NCBI GenBank assembly: GCA_012972825.1
Contig: JABDHL010000049.1
Span: forward strand, 1-38,336
Source: Chlorobiaceae bacterium
GTDB lineage: Bacteria; Bacteroidota; Chlorobiia; Chlorobiales; Chlorobiaceae
Direction of reading: 5' to 3'
DNA length: 38,336 bases
The position numbers were made by a program, and so were the translations under genes. Each line of letters opens with the position of its first letter. Position 1 is the stretch's first letter. This document shows positions 27,282 through 35,410 of the stretch, one piece after another. The notes beneath the pieces are model-generated. The model saw only the letters and a list, made by a program, of their open reading frames with translations. It did no database searches and had not been told where the DNA came from.

Positions 27282-28412
27282 ATGAATATTACGACAGAGG
27301 TTGACCAGGAAGTCTGGCATGATTTGCAGGAGGCTGGAGCATACGAGTGGTGGTATTTTGATGTTGAAGACAAGGCGAGTGGGTTTTCTTTTGTTCTTAT
27401 CTGGTTTTCAGGTTTTCCTTTTTCCCCATATTACACCAATCATTATGAACGTTGGAAAAATCGTATAACTGCAGAAGCTCCTCTTCCGTCCAATTACTCG
27501 GGGTTTAGTTTCCAGTTGTACGAAAACGATCATGAAATTGTTAATTTCATCAAAGAGGGAAACAATGGGCTTTTTGAAAGCAGTCGATCGGATATAGGCG
27601 TTCGTTTCGAAAAGAACTGCTTCACCTATGATGCCCTGAAAGATGAATACTCGCTCGATATTGATTTTTCATTTCCCGCCCGGCAGAAAGCAATTAAAGC
27701 ATCGTTATTGTTTTCATCCTGCCGCAGGATAGTGTACGAAAAAAAAGATGGAAACAATGCAGGCAGGGTGCCCCTTCATCAGTGGCTGTTAAGTGTCCCG
27801 AAGTCCGATGTTAAAGGAGTGATTGAGATTATTGAGCCGCTTAGCGGAGCAGTTCGAACCATTCCGGTCAATGCGATCGGATATCATGACCACAACTACG
27901 GTGCTTTGCCTATGCAGGAGTACCTTGCACGCTGGTATTGGGGCAGGGCTTTTTCAGAGCGCTTCGATCTGGTTTACTATGTGACGTTTTTCAGGAATAA
28001 TGAATATAAACCTCTTGCCCTGCTCCTCCTTCACGATAATAACAGCGGGAAAGTCACTGTCCTGGACAAGGTGCATTTTCGGGAGAGCAATTTCAGGCGA
28101 GGTTTTTTTTCACCCGTTCACAGCAGGGATCTCGAGTTGCAGTATGAGAATATTGGCTTGAAGATACATCACAACAAGGTGCTTGATGCAGGTCCGTTTT
28201 ATCTTCGGTTTGCGTCCGATATTTCGTTGCATATAGGGGGAAAGGAATTGGATGGTATCAAGGGTATATCGGAATTTCTCAATCCGGAACGCCTCCAATC
28301 AAGATTTATGAGGTTATTTACACGAAGCCGTATCTGGCGCGATGGTGAGTCATCTCTTATGTACGACATCTATAATAATATTAAACGTTCTTTGAATTGG
28401 ATAAATAGTTAA
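27282..28412 (+). CDS. crtC: Carotenoid 1,2-hydratase, CrtC type
   Basis: This 376-residue protein resembles CrtC hydratases, which add water to the psi end of acyclic or monocyclic carotenoids. Recognisable segments are AGAYEWWYFDVEDKASGFSF near the N-terminus, the GYHDHNYGALPM motif (with conserved His and Asp) and ARWYWGRAFSERFDLVYYV. In green sulfur bacteria this step leads to hydroxychlorobactene and its glycosides. The gene lies directly upstream of petC-petB on the same strand, about 170 bases before petC; I recall the same neighbourhood in other Chlorobi. No signal peptide is seen. The assignment is by motif recognition; another lipocalin-like hydrolase is less likely. Confidence 0.85.
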   Translation: MNITTEVDQEVWHDLQEAGAYEWWYFDVEDKASGFSFVLIWFSGFPFSPYYTNHYERWKNRITAEAPLPSNYSGFSFQLYENDHEIVNFIKEGNNGLFESSRSDIGVRFEKNCFTYDALKDEYSLDIDFSFPARQKAIKASLLFSSCRRIVYEKKDGNNAGRVPLHQWLLSVPKSDVKGVIEIIEPLSGAVRTIPVNAIGYHDHNYGALPMQEYLARWYWGRAFSERFDLVYYVTFFRNNEYKPLALLLLHDNNSGKVTVLDKVHFRESNFRRGFFSPVHSRDLELQYENIGLKIHHNKVLDAGPFYLRFASDISLHIGGKELDGIKGISEFLNPERLQSRFMRLFTRSRIWRDGESSLMYDIYNNIKRSLNWINS

Positions 28413-28580
28413 AAATATCATAAATTCAGAGTTTGTTTGGGCTATCCTGAATTGTATCCGTGAAAGTCACTGTTCAAGATAATCAGGCATGGCAAAGCGA
28501 GAGTGGCTGTCGTTGAACCGCCGGAAGGTACTTGCCTTTTGATTTGATAACAAAAAGTTTTAAAAAGGAGATAGATCGTA

Positions 28581-29126
28581 ATGGCACAACAAGGTAATTT
28601 CAAGAGTCCGTCCAGGTTGGGCGCACTTGGAGAAGGTGCACCAGTCTCATCATCCGGTTCGGTTCCTGGCGGAAAGCCACGGGAAGAGGGGCTGAAAGGA
28701 GTTGATTTCGAGCGCCGCAGTTTTCTCGGAAAAGTTGTAGGGGGTATCGGCGCAGCTGTTGCCATATCTACACTCTATCCTGTCATCAAGTTCATTATTC
28801 CACCTACCAGGAGCGCGACAAGCGTCAACGAAAAGGTTGTGGGAAAAGCTTCTGAAGTCCCTGTCAAAGGCTTCAAGATTTTTCAGTTTAACAAGGACAA
28901 AGTTCTTGTTGTCAACGACAATGGCAAGCTTACTGCATGCAGTGCCGTCTGTACCCATCTTGGCTGCCTTGTGCATTGGGAAAGCGCAGAGAGTCGTATC
29001 GCATGTCCGTGCCATGGAGCAAAGTACAAGCAGACCGGAGAAATCATTTCCGGCCCGCAGCCTTTACCTTTAGCCTCGTTTAAAGTAAGGGTTGAAGGGG
29101 AGAATCTTATTATCGCAAAAGCTTAA
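28581..29126 (+). CDS. petC: Rieske iron-sulfur protein of the cytochrome bc complex
   Basis: This 181-residue subunit carries the high-potential 2Fe-2S centre that takes electrons from menaquinol. A glycine/serine-rich cytoplasmic N-terminus precedes FERRSFLGKVVGGIGAAVAI, a membrane anchor (about 48-72) with a twin-arginine-like ERRSFLG start. The cluster motifs are CTHLGC (Cys124, His126, Cys129) and CPCHG (Cys142, Cys144, His145): Cys124, His126, Cys142 and His145 bind the iron, while Cys129 and Cys144 form the disulfide. A GPQPLPL proline loop follows. AAAGGAG sits 12 bases before the ATG. petB starts 35 bases downstream. Confidence 0.96.
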   Translation: MAQQGNFKSPSRLGALGEGAPVSSSGSVPGGKPREEGLKGVDFERRSFLGKVVGGIGAAVAISTLYPVIKFIIPPTRSATSVNEKVVGKASEVPVKGFKIFQFNKDKVLVVNDNGKLTACSAVCTHLGCLVHWESAESRIACPCHGAKYKQTGEIISGPQPLPLASFKVRVEGENLIIAKA

Positions 29127-29161
29127 CCTTTAATTCTTGAAAACCAAGGGAGTCAGGAAAG

Positions 29162-30448
29162 ATGGCTGAAAACAACAAGAACGCTTCGGCAGGAAATATT
29201 CCAGCCAAGCCGAAACCCGCTGTACCGGGTGCCGCTAAGCCGGCAGCTCCGGTTGCTGCAAAACCAGCAACGCCTGTTGCCTCCAAACCGGCACCACCTG
29301 TTGCCTCTAAACCGGCACCAGCTCAAAGTGGCGTTTATAAACCACCCGTAGACCGTCCGAATCAGAATCCTTACAAGGATTCCCGCCTCAGTCCTCTGGG
29401 TGCCTGGTTCCAGGAGCGCTTTTATGTAGTGCTTCCTGTAATCGATTACCTGAAGAAAAAAGAAGTTCCAAAACACCGCCTCTCGTTCTGGTATTATTTT
29501 GGCGGTCTTGCCCTCTTCTTTTTCATTGTTCAGATTCTGACCGGCCTGCTGCTTTTACAGTATTACAAACCAACAGAATCGGAAGCATTTGCTTCATTTG
29601 TCTTTATCCAGAAAGAGATCCCGTTTGGCTGGCTCCTTCGTCAGATCCATGCATGGTCGGCCAATCTTATGGCTCTGATGGCATTTATTCATATGTTCAG
29701 CACCTTCTTCATGAAGTCATACCGTAAACCCCGTGAACTCATGTGGGTGAGTGGTTTTATTCTTCTCGTGCTGACCCTCGGTTTTGGATTTACCGGATAC
29801 CTTCTTCCCTGGAACGAACTTGCATTCTTTGCTACCCAGGTCGGTACCGAAACTCCAAAAGTTGCTCCCGGTGGCGCATTACTTGTGAGCATTCTTCGCG
29901 GTGGTGAAGATGTCAGCGGTGAAACGCTTACCCGCATGTTCTCAATGCATGTTGTTCTGCTTCCGGGTCTCATCCTTCTTCTGCTTTCAGCCCATCTGGC
30001 TCTTGTTCAGATTCTTGGTACATCAGCTCCAATCGGTTACAAGGAGTCCGGCTTGATTAAAGGGTACGAGAAGTTTTTTCCTACCTTCCTGGCCAAAGAT
30101 GGCATTGGCTGGCTGATCGGATTTGCCCTGCTTGTTTATCTTGCAGTTGTATACCCATGGGGAATAGGCGTTAAAGCTGATGCGCTTTCACCTGCACCTC
30201 TTGGTATCAAGCCTGAATGGTATTTCTGGGCTGAGTTCCAGATGCTCAAAGATCTCAAGTTTGAAGGTGGAGAACTAGTCGCTATTGTTCTCTTGACCAT
30301 TGGCGGACTTGTATGGGCTGCTGTTCCGTTCCTTGATCGCAGGGCATCACAAGAACAGAAAAGTCCAATCTTTACATTCCTTGGTCTTGCTGTTCTGGCA
30401 TTCCTGCTCATTAACACCTATCGTGTTTATTTAGAGTATGGCTGGTAA
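29162..30448 (+). CDS. petB: Cytochrome b, fused b6/subunit IV type
   Basis: This 428-residue diheme cytochrome b is the quinol-oxidising core of the complex. An Ala/Pro/Lys-rich tail (about 14-56, repeated AAKPA and ASKPA units) precedes the first helices. Heme ligands are His163 and His177 (14 apart) and His263 and His278 (15 apart). [16 protein letters not shown] is the conserved Qo-site loop of the C-terminal half. The position matching b6 Cys35 (the covalent heme cn ligand, in YCLGG) reads WYYFGG, so no cysteine is present there. No cytochrome c1 or f gene follows; a strong terminator lies 19 bases after the stop. Confidence 0.95.
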   Translation: MAENNKNASAGNIPAKPKPAVPGAAKPAAPVAAKPATPVASKPAPPVASKPAPAQSGVYKPPVDRPNQNPYKDSRLSPLGAWFQERFYVVLPVIDYLKKKEVPKHRLSFWYYFGGLALFFFIVQILTGLLLLQYYKPTESEAFASFVFIQKEIPFGWLLRQIHAWSANLMALMAFIHMFSTFFMKSYRKPRELMWVSGFILLVLTLGFGFTGYLLPWNELAFFATQVGTETPKVAPGGALLVSILRGGEDVSGETLTRMFSMHVVLLPGLILLLLSAHLALVQILGTSAPIGYKESGLIKGYEKFFPTFLAKDGIGWLIGFALLVYLAVVYPWGIGVKADALSPAPLGIKPEWYFWAEFQMLKDLKFEGGELVAIVLLTIGGLVWAAVPFLDRRASQEQKSPIFTFLGLAVLAFLLINTYRVYLEYGW

Positions 30449-30466
30449 GGTAAACGCTCTCTGCAG

Positions 30467-30503
30467 CAAGACAAAAGCCCGGTTTTACCGGGCTTTTGTC
30501 TTG
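30467..30503. terminator. Symmetrical terminator between petB and the GH13 gene
   Basis: CAAGACAAAAGCCCGG (30467-30482) and CCGGGCTTTTGTCTTG (30488-30503) form a perfect 16-bp stem around a TTTTA loop. The T-rich outer stem reads CTTTTGTCTTG on both strands, so it can stop transcripts of petB from the left and of the large GH13 gene (ending at 30531) from the right. Confidence 0.93.
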
Positions 30504-30530
30504 TATCCTATCGAAAAAGAGAAGATAATA

Positions 30531-33500
30531 TCAGGAGTGTAAACCGATTAATTCTCCTATTTCATATCCCGCAAGGAATGCCTGCATATCGATCTTTTCC
30601 GAAGCTTCGACCCAGTCAGCAATTATCGTGTTCGGTTTTTCTGTTGAAAGAGTACTCGTCGGTTCCCTCAACAACTCCTGTAGGGTCAGCCATGCCATAA
30701 GCACGCTGAAGCGATGTTCACGGAACCAGATTTTTTGATGCCTCTCATCAAATTGAAGCACTCGGCCGAGATGTCTTTTGTCAACAGCAAAGAGTGTTTG
30801 TAACAGGGTGTGCAGGTGTACCTCCGGATAATCGGGTATCAGCTCAGGCTGGTGAGTGAGCATGCAGCAGAGAAGGTCCGGCAGGTTGTCGCCGGGAATG
30901 CCGATGAAACCCTTTTCGGGATAGATTGCTGCCATCGCACTGTTCATCAGCCAGTTGTCGATAATGTTGGTACTGTCTTTTACAGTTGGTTCGACCATCT
31001 TCTGCAGCGTATCAAGCACAATCCAGTGCCTGACAATCAGAAAATAGTCCGATGCGTTCGTGCAGCTCAAGCCTAGGGCTGCCTGAATTTTTCGAGAATC
31101 AGGCTGCTTTGACAAGAGCAAAGCAAGTGACGCAGATCTATGGTAGAGTGCAGAAGCTTGTGAGGGAAGAGTTTCAGGAACGTCAAGTGGTTTTTCCATG
31201 ATTTCACTGAACTGCACTGCAACCTGTTCGAGAAGTAATGCAATTGACTGTTCAAACGCGAGCGTCTCTTTTTCCTCATGCAGTTCTTGAGGTGAAGGTA
31301 TGAGCTGTTCAGAGGTCAGAAATGCAGTCACTAACCGATGTAACGGAGAGAGGCTCATGGTAAGCACATCGTGTTCGATTGATTCGGTTCCCCGACCGTT
31401 GAGTTCCAATGCAAGTCTGTCATAAGGGCGGAGTCTTGAAGGGCGGACTTCACGGAACTCAAGGAATACATTGTACTTATAGCCATCCAGAGCAACCATT
31501 AGCCCATTGTTGGCGATCTCTCTGTTAGAACGGATGAACTCCATTCCACTGGCATGATCCCTGAAAATAACGAACGTGCCCTCCTGATGACTCAGGTTGA
31601 GACCGTCAATCAGTGAACTCTGCAGAATTTTGTCATCCTGTTTATACCCTGCCGATGTTTTAATCCAGCCGCTGGCCTGTTCAAAGCGGTTATTGAAGAC
31701 TACAAGGGCTTTTTCATCAGCGAGACGGTTTGAGTAGGCAAATATATTTTCATTGACACTGCCCTCCGGTGAATAGACATCATAAAGGAAAAAGTGGCGT
31801 ACCTCAGCAAAAAGAGGTCGCTTTTTTATGATGGGAAAAATCTCGCGGTAGTGGCGCGAGACAAGGTTATCATCCGGTTGTTCGTCATAATAGGCTTTTG
31901 CGTATTCCATGCCGTATTTTTCGGTGAAGCCCTCGATCTGTCCGTGGCCGAACATTGGAAGACCAGGCATGGTGAGCATCATTACGCATACACCAAAATA
32001 TTTATCTCCTCTGCCGAACTGTGCAATGGCGGTATCTTCATCAGGATTATTCATGAAGTTGACATACCGCTTGAGGATTTCAGCATCAAACTCAAGTGTG
32101 TTCTTGATCAGGTAACGGTAATCAGCATTATCCTCTTTTTTGAGCATATGCATGAAAGCACTGTTATAGACCCTGTGCATTCCAAGGGTCCTGACAAAAT
32201 ACCCCTCAAGCATCCAGAATGCTTCAGCAAGCAGAAGAGTGTCCGGCACTTCCCGCTGAATGCGGTCAACTACTTCGCGCCAGAATTCCTCTGGAATAGC
32301 GGCATCAAATTCAGCCATGCTCATGGCACAGGATGAGCGTGAAGGCACCCCCGCGCTCTGGCCTTGAAGAGGAAACCATAGACGTTGGATGTGCCGTTTT
32401 GCTAGCACCATTGCAGCATCAAAACGTATGATGGGAAACATCCTTGCAACATGCAGAATCTGCTGAATAACCCCTTCACGAACATCAGGACTGAGAAAGT
32501 TCAGCTGAGCTGTATCATTCCAGGGCATGACCGTTCCGTCATTGCCATGATAGATGTAACGTGTGTCGCCAGTGAGGTAGTCGATCCGCTTAAAGGTAAC
32601 TGCCGCATCGGAACGGTTCCAGTAGCCGTCTTCAAGGTAAATGCCGAAGCGGGAGTCGTTACTGAGGTTTGGCCCGTTATAAGAGTAATTATAATAAGGT
32701 GGTGTATACGACGAAAGAAACCAGTCGGGATTGGTTCGCACCAGTTCAGAATCCATGCCTGTATGGTTTGGAACCATGTCACTTGCAAGGCGGATACCAC
32801 GAATGTTGGCTCTGTGCCTGAGGTGCTCATAACCTTCATAACCTCCAATGTCTTCAGCAATATCATATTTTTCGAGTGCATACGCAGATGCTTTTGCTTC
32901 CGGATTACCCTGTAGCTTCTTGATTTTTTGTGAAGCGTAGCTTCGCTGCCATAGTCCGATAATCCATAATGCTGTAAAGCCCCGATCAGCCATCAAGTCA
33001 AGTTCAGTATCAGGAATATCCTGTAGACGGCAAATGGGTCGACGGTAACGTTTGCTGAGCTGGTCGAGCCAGACGTAGGTGCTTTTGGCAAGCATGACAA
33101 CTTCAGGCATCCATGATGAATCTGTAGAAAAGTTTGCAGGAGCGTCATCATCATTAAAAGAACTGTAGTTTGGGACGTGGGCCTCTTTTTCAAAAAAGTG
33201 GCCTTCTTTACTGTCATTTTTTTTATTGGCAATTTGCTGGAAAAAAAGGTACTTATCCTCATCCTCAATTAAATCAATAGCCTCGGGCAGCAATGTCCAT
33301 AAAGGAGAATCTCCCAGCAGGCCCGACCAGTTCAGACGGATATAGCGGAGCTGTTCGAGGATAGATGAGGGAGCGTGCCGAATAGGTTCGGTAAGCAGTT
33401 CAACGAGGTCGATCTCTCCGGCTCCTATTGGACCCATAGCCTTCATTGAAGTTTGCATAGTCTGAATCAGTTTCCCGAATGCTTCTTCTCTCATCACTTT

Positions 33501-34034
33501 CTGATCAGTTAAAAGGTCGGAAAACTGATTAAGAGCAGGATTTTGGGAATTAAGCCAGATAAGGAATGACTCTTCAAGCAGATATTTTTTGTTGTGTTGC
33601 TGGCTCAGCCAGGTTAAGGGTGCTTCAGACCCGGCATAGATTTGCTGTGTAGGAAAGGCGCTGATAAACCGGGTCAGGTACTCCGTTGACTGCTCACTTG
33701 AAAGCTCTTTCTCAAACTTTACATAAGCGTTTTCAAGGAGGGCAGGCTGCCGGATAGTCATAGATAAGGTCATGACAGAGTGAAACAGTTCGTGCAGCAG
33801 CTTCATGCCATGAAACTGTGCCGGAAGAACTGGTTTTGCTTCTTCGCCTTTCTGTTTTTTCAGGAAGGCATTGATAATACCGGCTTGCTTTTCAGCGGTT
33901 TTAAAACTTTCCTGACTGGTATGGGGTAGAGTGAGGAACTCAGGATCGGTCAGCTGAAAAAGTTCCCGGGCATTTCGATTGACATAAAAGTGTTCTTTAT
34001 TCTGAACCACTGACGGGTTATGCTGTATGGTCAT
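30531..34034 (-). CDS. Very large alpha-amylase family (GH13) protein
   Basis: This 1167-residue protein has a GH13 catalytic barrel in the middle (about 340-790). An N-terminal region of about 340 residues and a C-terminal region of about 370 residues are of unrecognised, mainly helical composition. Region I is LASDMVPNHTG (Asp419, Asn423, His424), region II IIRFDAAMVLAKRH with the nucleophile Asp539, and region III LLAEAFWMLEGYF with acid/base Glu604. Region IV reads FMNNPDEDTA: Asp665 is kept but the usual His before it is Pro664. There is no signal peptide, so the enzyme should be cytoplasmic and act on glycogen or related glucans. No trehalose or glycogen gene is adjacent. The exact reaction (hydrolase or transferase) is not inferable. 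Confidence 0.83.
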   Translation of the reverse strand: MTIQHNPSVVQNKEHFYVNRNARELFQLTDPEFLTLPHTSQESFKTAEKQAGIINAFLKKQKGEEAKPVLPAQFHGMKLLHELFHSVMTLSMTIRQPALLENAYVKFEKELSSEQSTEYLTRFISAFPTQQIYAGSEAPLTWLSQQHNKKYLLEESFLIWLNSQNPALNQFSDLLTDQKVMREEAFGKLIQTMQTSMKAMGPIGAGEIDLVELLTEPIRHAPSSILEQLRYIRLNWSGLLGDSPLWTLLPEAIDLIEDEDKYLFFQQIANKKNDSKEGHFFEKEAHVPNYSSFNDDDAPANFSTDSSWMPEVVMLAKSTYVWLDQLSKRYRRPICRLQDIPDTELDLMADRGFTALWIIGLWQRSYASQKIKKLQGNPEAKASAYALEKYDIAEDIGGYEGYEHLRHRANIRGIRLASDMVPNHTGMDSELVRTNPDWFLSSYTPPYYNYSYNGPNLSNDSRFGIYLEDGYWNRSDAAVTFKRIDYLTGDTRYIYHGNDGTVMPWNDTAQLNFLSPDVREGVIQQILHVARMFPIIRFDAAMVLAKRHIQRLWFPLQGQSAGVPSRSSCAMSMAEFDAAIPEEFWREVVDRIQREVPDTLLLAEAFWMLEGYFVRTLGMHRVYNSAFMHMLKKEDNADYRYLIKNTLEFDAEILKRYVNFMNNPDEDTAIAQFGRGDKYFGVCVMMLTMPGLPMFGHGQIEGFTEKYGMEYAKAYYDEQPDDNLVSRHYREIFPIIKKRPLFAEVRHFFLYDVYSPEGSVNENIFAYSNRLADEKALVVFNNRFEQASGWIKTSAGYKQDDKILQSSLIDGLNLSHQEGTFVIFRDHASGMEFIRSNREIANNGLMVALDGYKYNVFLEFREVRPSRLRPYDRLALELNGRGTESIEHDVLTMSLSPLHRLVTAFLTSEQLIPSPQELHEEKETLAFEQSIALLLEQVAVQFSEIMEKPLDVPETLPSQASALYHRSASLALLLSKQPDSRKIQAALGLSCTNASDYFLIVRHWIVLDTLQKMVEPTVKDSTNIIDNWLMNSAMAAIYPEKGFIGIPGDNLPDLLCCMLTHQPELIPDYPEVHLHTLLQTLFAVDKRHLGRVLQFDERHQKIWFREHRFSVLMAWLTLQELLREPTSTLSTEKPNTIIADWVEASEKIDMQAFLAGYEIGELIGLHS

Positions 34035-34265
34035 AGTCGGGATGTAAAGCCCAGAAAATTAAACTTGTTGAAAACATCTCTGAAAACTTGTTGCTTTCGA
34101 TAGAATCGGGACTACTCGATTTTTTAGAGCAAAGCATGTTATGTTACTTCGACAAAGTACGGAATTTCTGTAAGAAAAGTCAGACTGTCATCTTGAAGTC
34201 CTGAATGGGGCCTGAGCGCTTCTGTCAATGTACTTGGCAAAGAAAAAGGGGGGATTAATATGAAA
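34035..34265. other. Intergenic region, no gene seen
   Basis: This gap lies between two minus-strand transcription units. It includes a direct repeat AACTTGTTG (about 34059-34067 and 34086-34094) and a polypurine run (AAAAAGGGGGG) near 34244-34254. A weak AATCG/CGATT hairpin followed by TTTT lies around 34105-34126. I assign no function to any of these. Confidence 0.3.
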
Positions 34266-34643
34266 TTATTTGAGTTTGTTATCGATATACCGTTGAAGAT
34301 ATTTGAAACCAAGATCTTTCGCGGAACGCAGCACGTCAAGTCCGATGGTATAAAGGGCACTGTGACCCTGTGATTGTACAGCGGAATGCTCTTTCTGACC
34401 AGGTAAATCGTTTTTTTTGCTGCCCCGTAATGTTCTTGTGAGCAGCATAGCTGCAGCAAAGGTTATTCCAGCAGATTGAAACGGGTATTTTTTAACAATC
34501 TCCATTGGTGCAAGTTCCGCTTTTAGATTATCCGACAAGTGCAGAGCTCTTGACTTGATCTGTTCTTCCTTGTCGGCAATGGTGTTCTGCAGCTCTTCTA
34601 TTCGTGCCTGAATGCTGTGTAAAGGCTCATTTTTTGTAGTCAT
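34266..34643 (-). CDS. Coiled-coil protein with short hydrophobic segment (YqjK-position gene)
   Basis: This 125-residue protein begins with a charged helical stretch (about 8-45, IQARIEELQNTIADKEEQIK) likely to form a coiled coil. A hydrophobic segment (about 52-70, KKYPFQSAGITFAAAMLL) follows, ending in a basic RTLRGSKK. The KYPFQSAG pattern resembles the NP-Q-A entry to the membrane tail of DUF883 proteins such as the gene at 35050. It overlaps the preceding holin-like gene by 17 bases, indicating coupling. It is third in order, as yqjK is in enterobacteria, although I cannot show homology to YqjK. Function is unknown. Confidence 0.62.
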   Translation of the reverse strand: MTTKNEPLHSIQARIEELQNTIADKEEQIKSRALHLSDNLKAELAPMEIVKKYPFQSAGITFAAAMLLTRTLRGSKKNDLPGQKEHSAVQSQGHSALYTIGLDVLRSAKDLGFKYLQRYIDNKLK

Positions 34644-35028
34644 TGACCGATAAAAAAAAGTTTTGAAGCAGATTTTTCAAAAGCGAGGGTTTAAATTTTG
34701 TGAAAAACACAAAGCATGAAATAAAAATCAGGCTGACAAGGAGATAACCCAGAAAAGGATGTCCAAGCAGTTCTCCTGTGAGCAATGCAAAGGTAGTGAT
34801 AAGGTAGGCAATGCCGATAATCAGAATAACGCCAAGAATAACCATGGCAGATACTACCGAAATCTTTTCAGTCAGTTCAATCTTGACCAGCTCGATTTTT
34901 GCTTCTACTATTTTTATAACGTCTTCATAGGTCGACGTTATCGACTCATCAAGGATTTTATGGATTCCGGTGTGCTTGCGTTTCTCATGCGCTTGACCCG
35001 AAGCCTTTTCCTCAGGGCGATTGATCAT
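34627..35028 (-). CDS. Holin superfamily III-like membrane protein (YqjE-like)
   Basis: This 133-residue protein has an amphipathic helical N-terminus (about 25-55, ITSTYEDVIKIVEAKIELVK). Two membrane spans follow (about 58-82, VVSAMVILGVILIIGIAYLI, and 90-110, GYLLVSLIFISCFVFF) and then a basic tail. The region AKIELVKIELTEKI followed by two spans is the pattern of PF07332 proteins, which include YqjE. Despite the family name, no phage genes are present. It sits 21 bases after the DUF883-like gene and overlaps the next gene by 17 bases. The role is unknown; membrane stress or membrane-ribosome interactions are only suggested by the YqjD neighbourhood in other bacteria. Confidence 0.7.
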   Translation of the reverse strand: MINRPEEKASGQAHEKRKHTGIHKILDESITSTYEDVIKIVEAKIELVKIELTEKISVVSAMVILGVILIIGIAYLITTFALLTGELLGHPFLGYLLVSLIFISCFVFFTKFKPSLLKNLLQNFFLSVNDYKK

Positions 35029-35049
35029 ATCATCGTCAATAAATGCCTG

Positions 35050-35325
35050 TTAACGCTTTTTTCTCAACAAAAGACCGAAAAAGGCTCCTGCACCGAGGGT
35101 GTAAAGTATCGCCTGGGCAGGGTTTTTAACGATGTACTCTTTAACTTTGTCGGCACTTTTTACAAGCAGGTCATACGACTCGCTCTCTTTGAAACGAGAA
35201 AATGCTTCCGCCAGAGTTTCACCTATCTCTTTGACCTGCTCCGGAATGAAGGTCTCTCGCTGCGGTTCCTGTGCCGCATCAGTTGGTTCATGGCCGTGAA
35301 TAGTAACCGGGACTTCCTGTTCCAT
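35050..35325 (-). CDS. DUF883-like tail-anchored protein (ElaB/YqjD-like)
   Basis: This 91-residue protein has a polar, helical N-terminal part with a repeated SRFKESESYDLLVKSADKVK pattern. Its C-terminal membrane tail is KNPAQAILYTLGAGAFFGLL followed by the basic LRKKR end. Small glycines in the tail and terminal arginine/lysine residues are hallmarks of the ElaB/YgaM/YqjD family, which is C-tail anchored in the inner membrane and, for YqjD, reported to bind ribosomes in stationary phase. It leads a same-strand trio with a holin-like and a coiled-coil gene. Homology is inferred from pattern, not from an alignment. Confidence 0.65.
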   Translation of the reverse strand: MEQEVPVTIHGHEPTDAAQEPQRETFIPEQVKEIGETLAEAFSRFKESESYDLLVKSADKVKEYIVKNPAQAILYTLGAGAFFGLLLRKKR

Positions 35326-35410
35326 AATAGTTCCAAAGCTTATGATGAGTTTCTTTTAACCAATTTAAAAACAATATATAAAAACAAAATGGTCTTTACA
35401 TTGCACTCTG

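Noticed and set aside
34627-35028. Prophage holin
   Set aside because: The family name includes holins, but no lysin, structural or integrase gene is nearby and the gene sits in a yqjDE-like trio.
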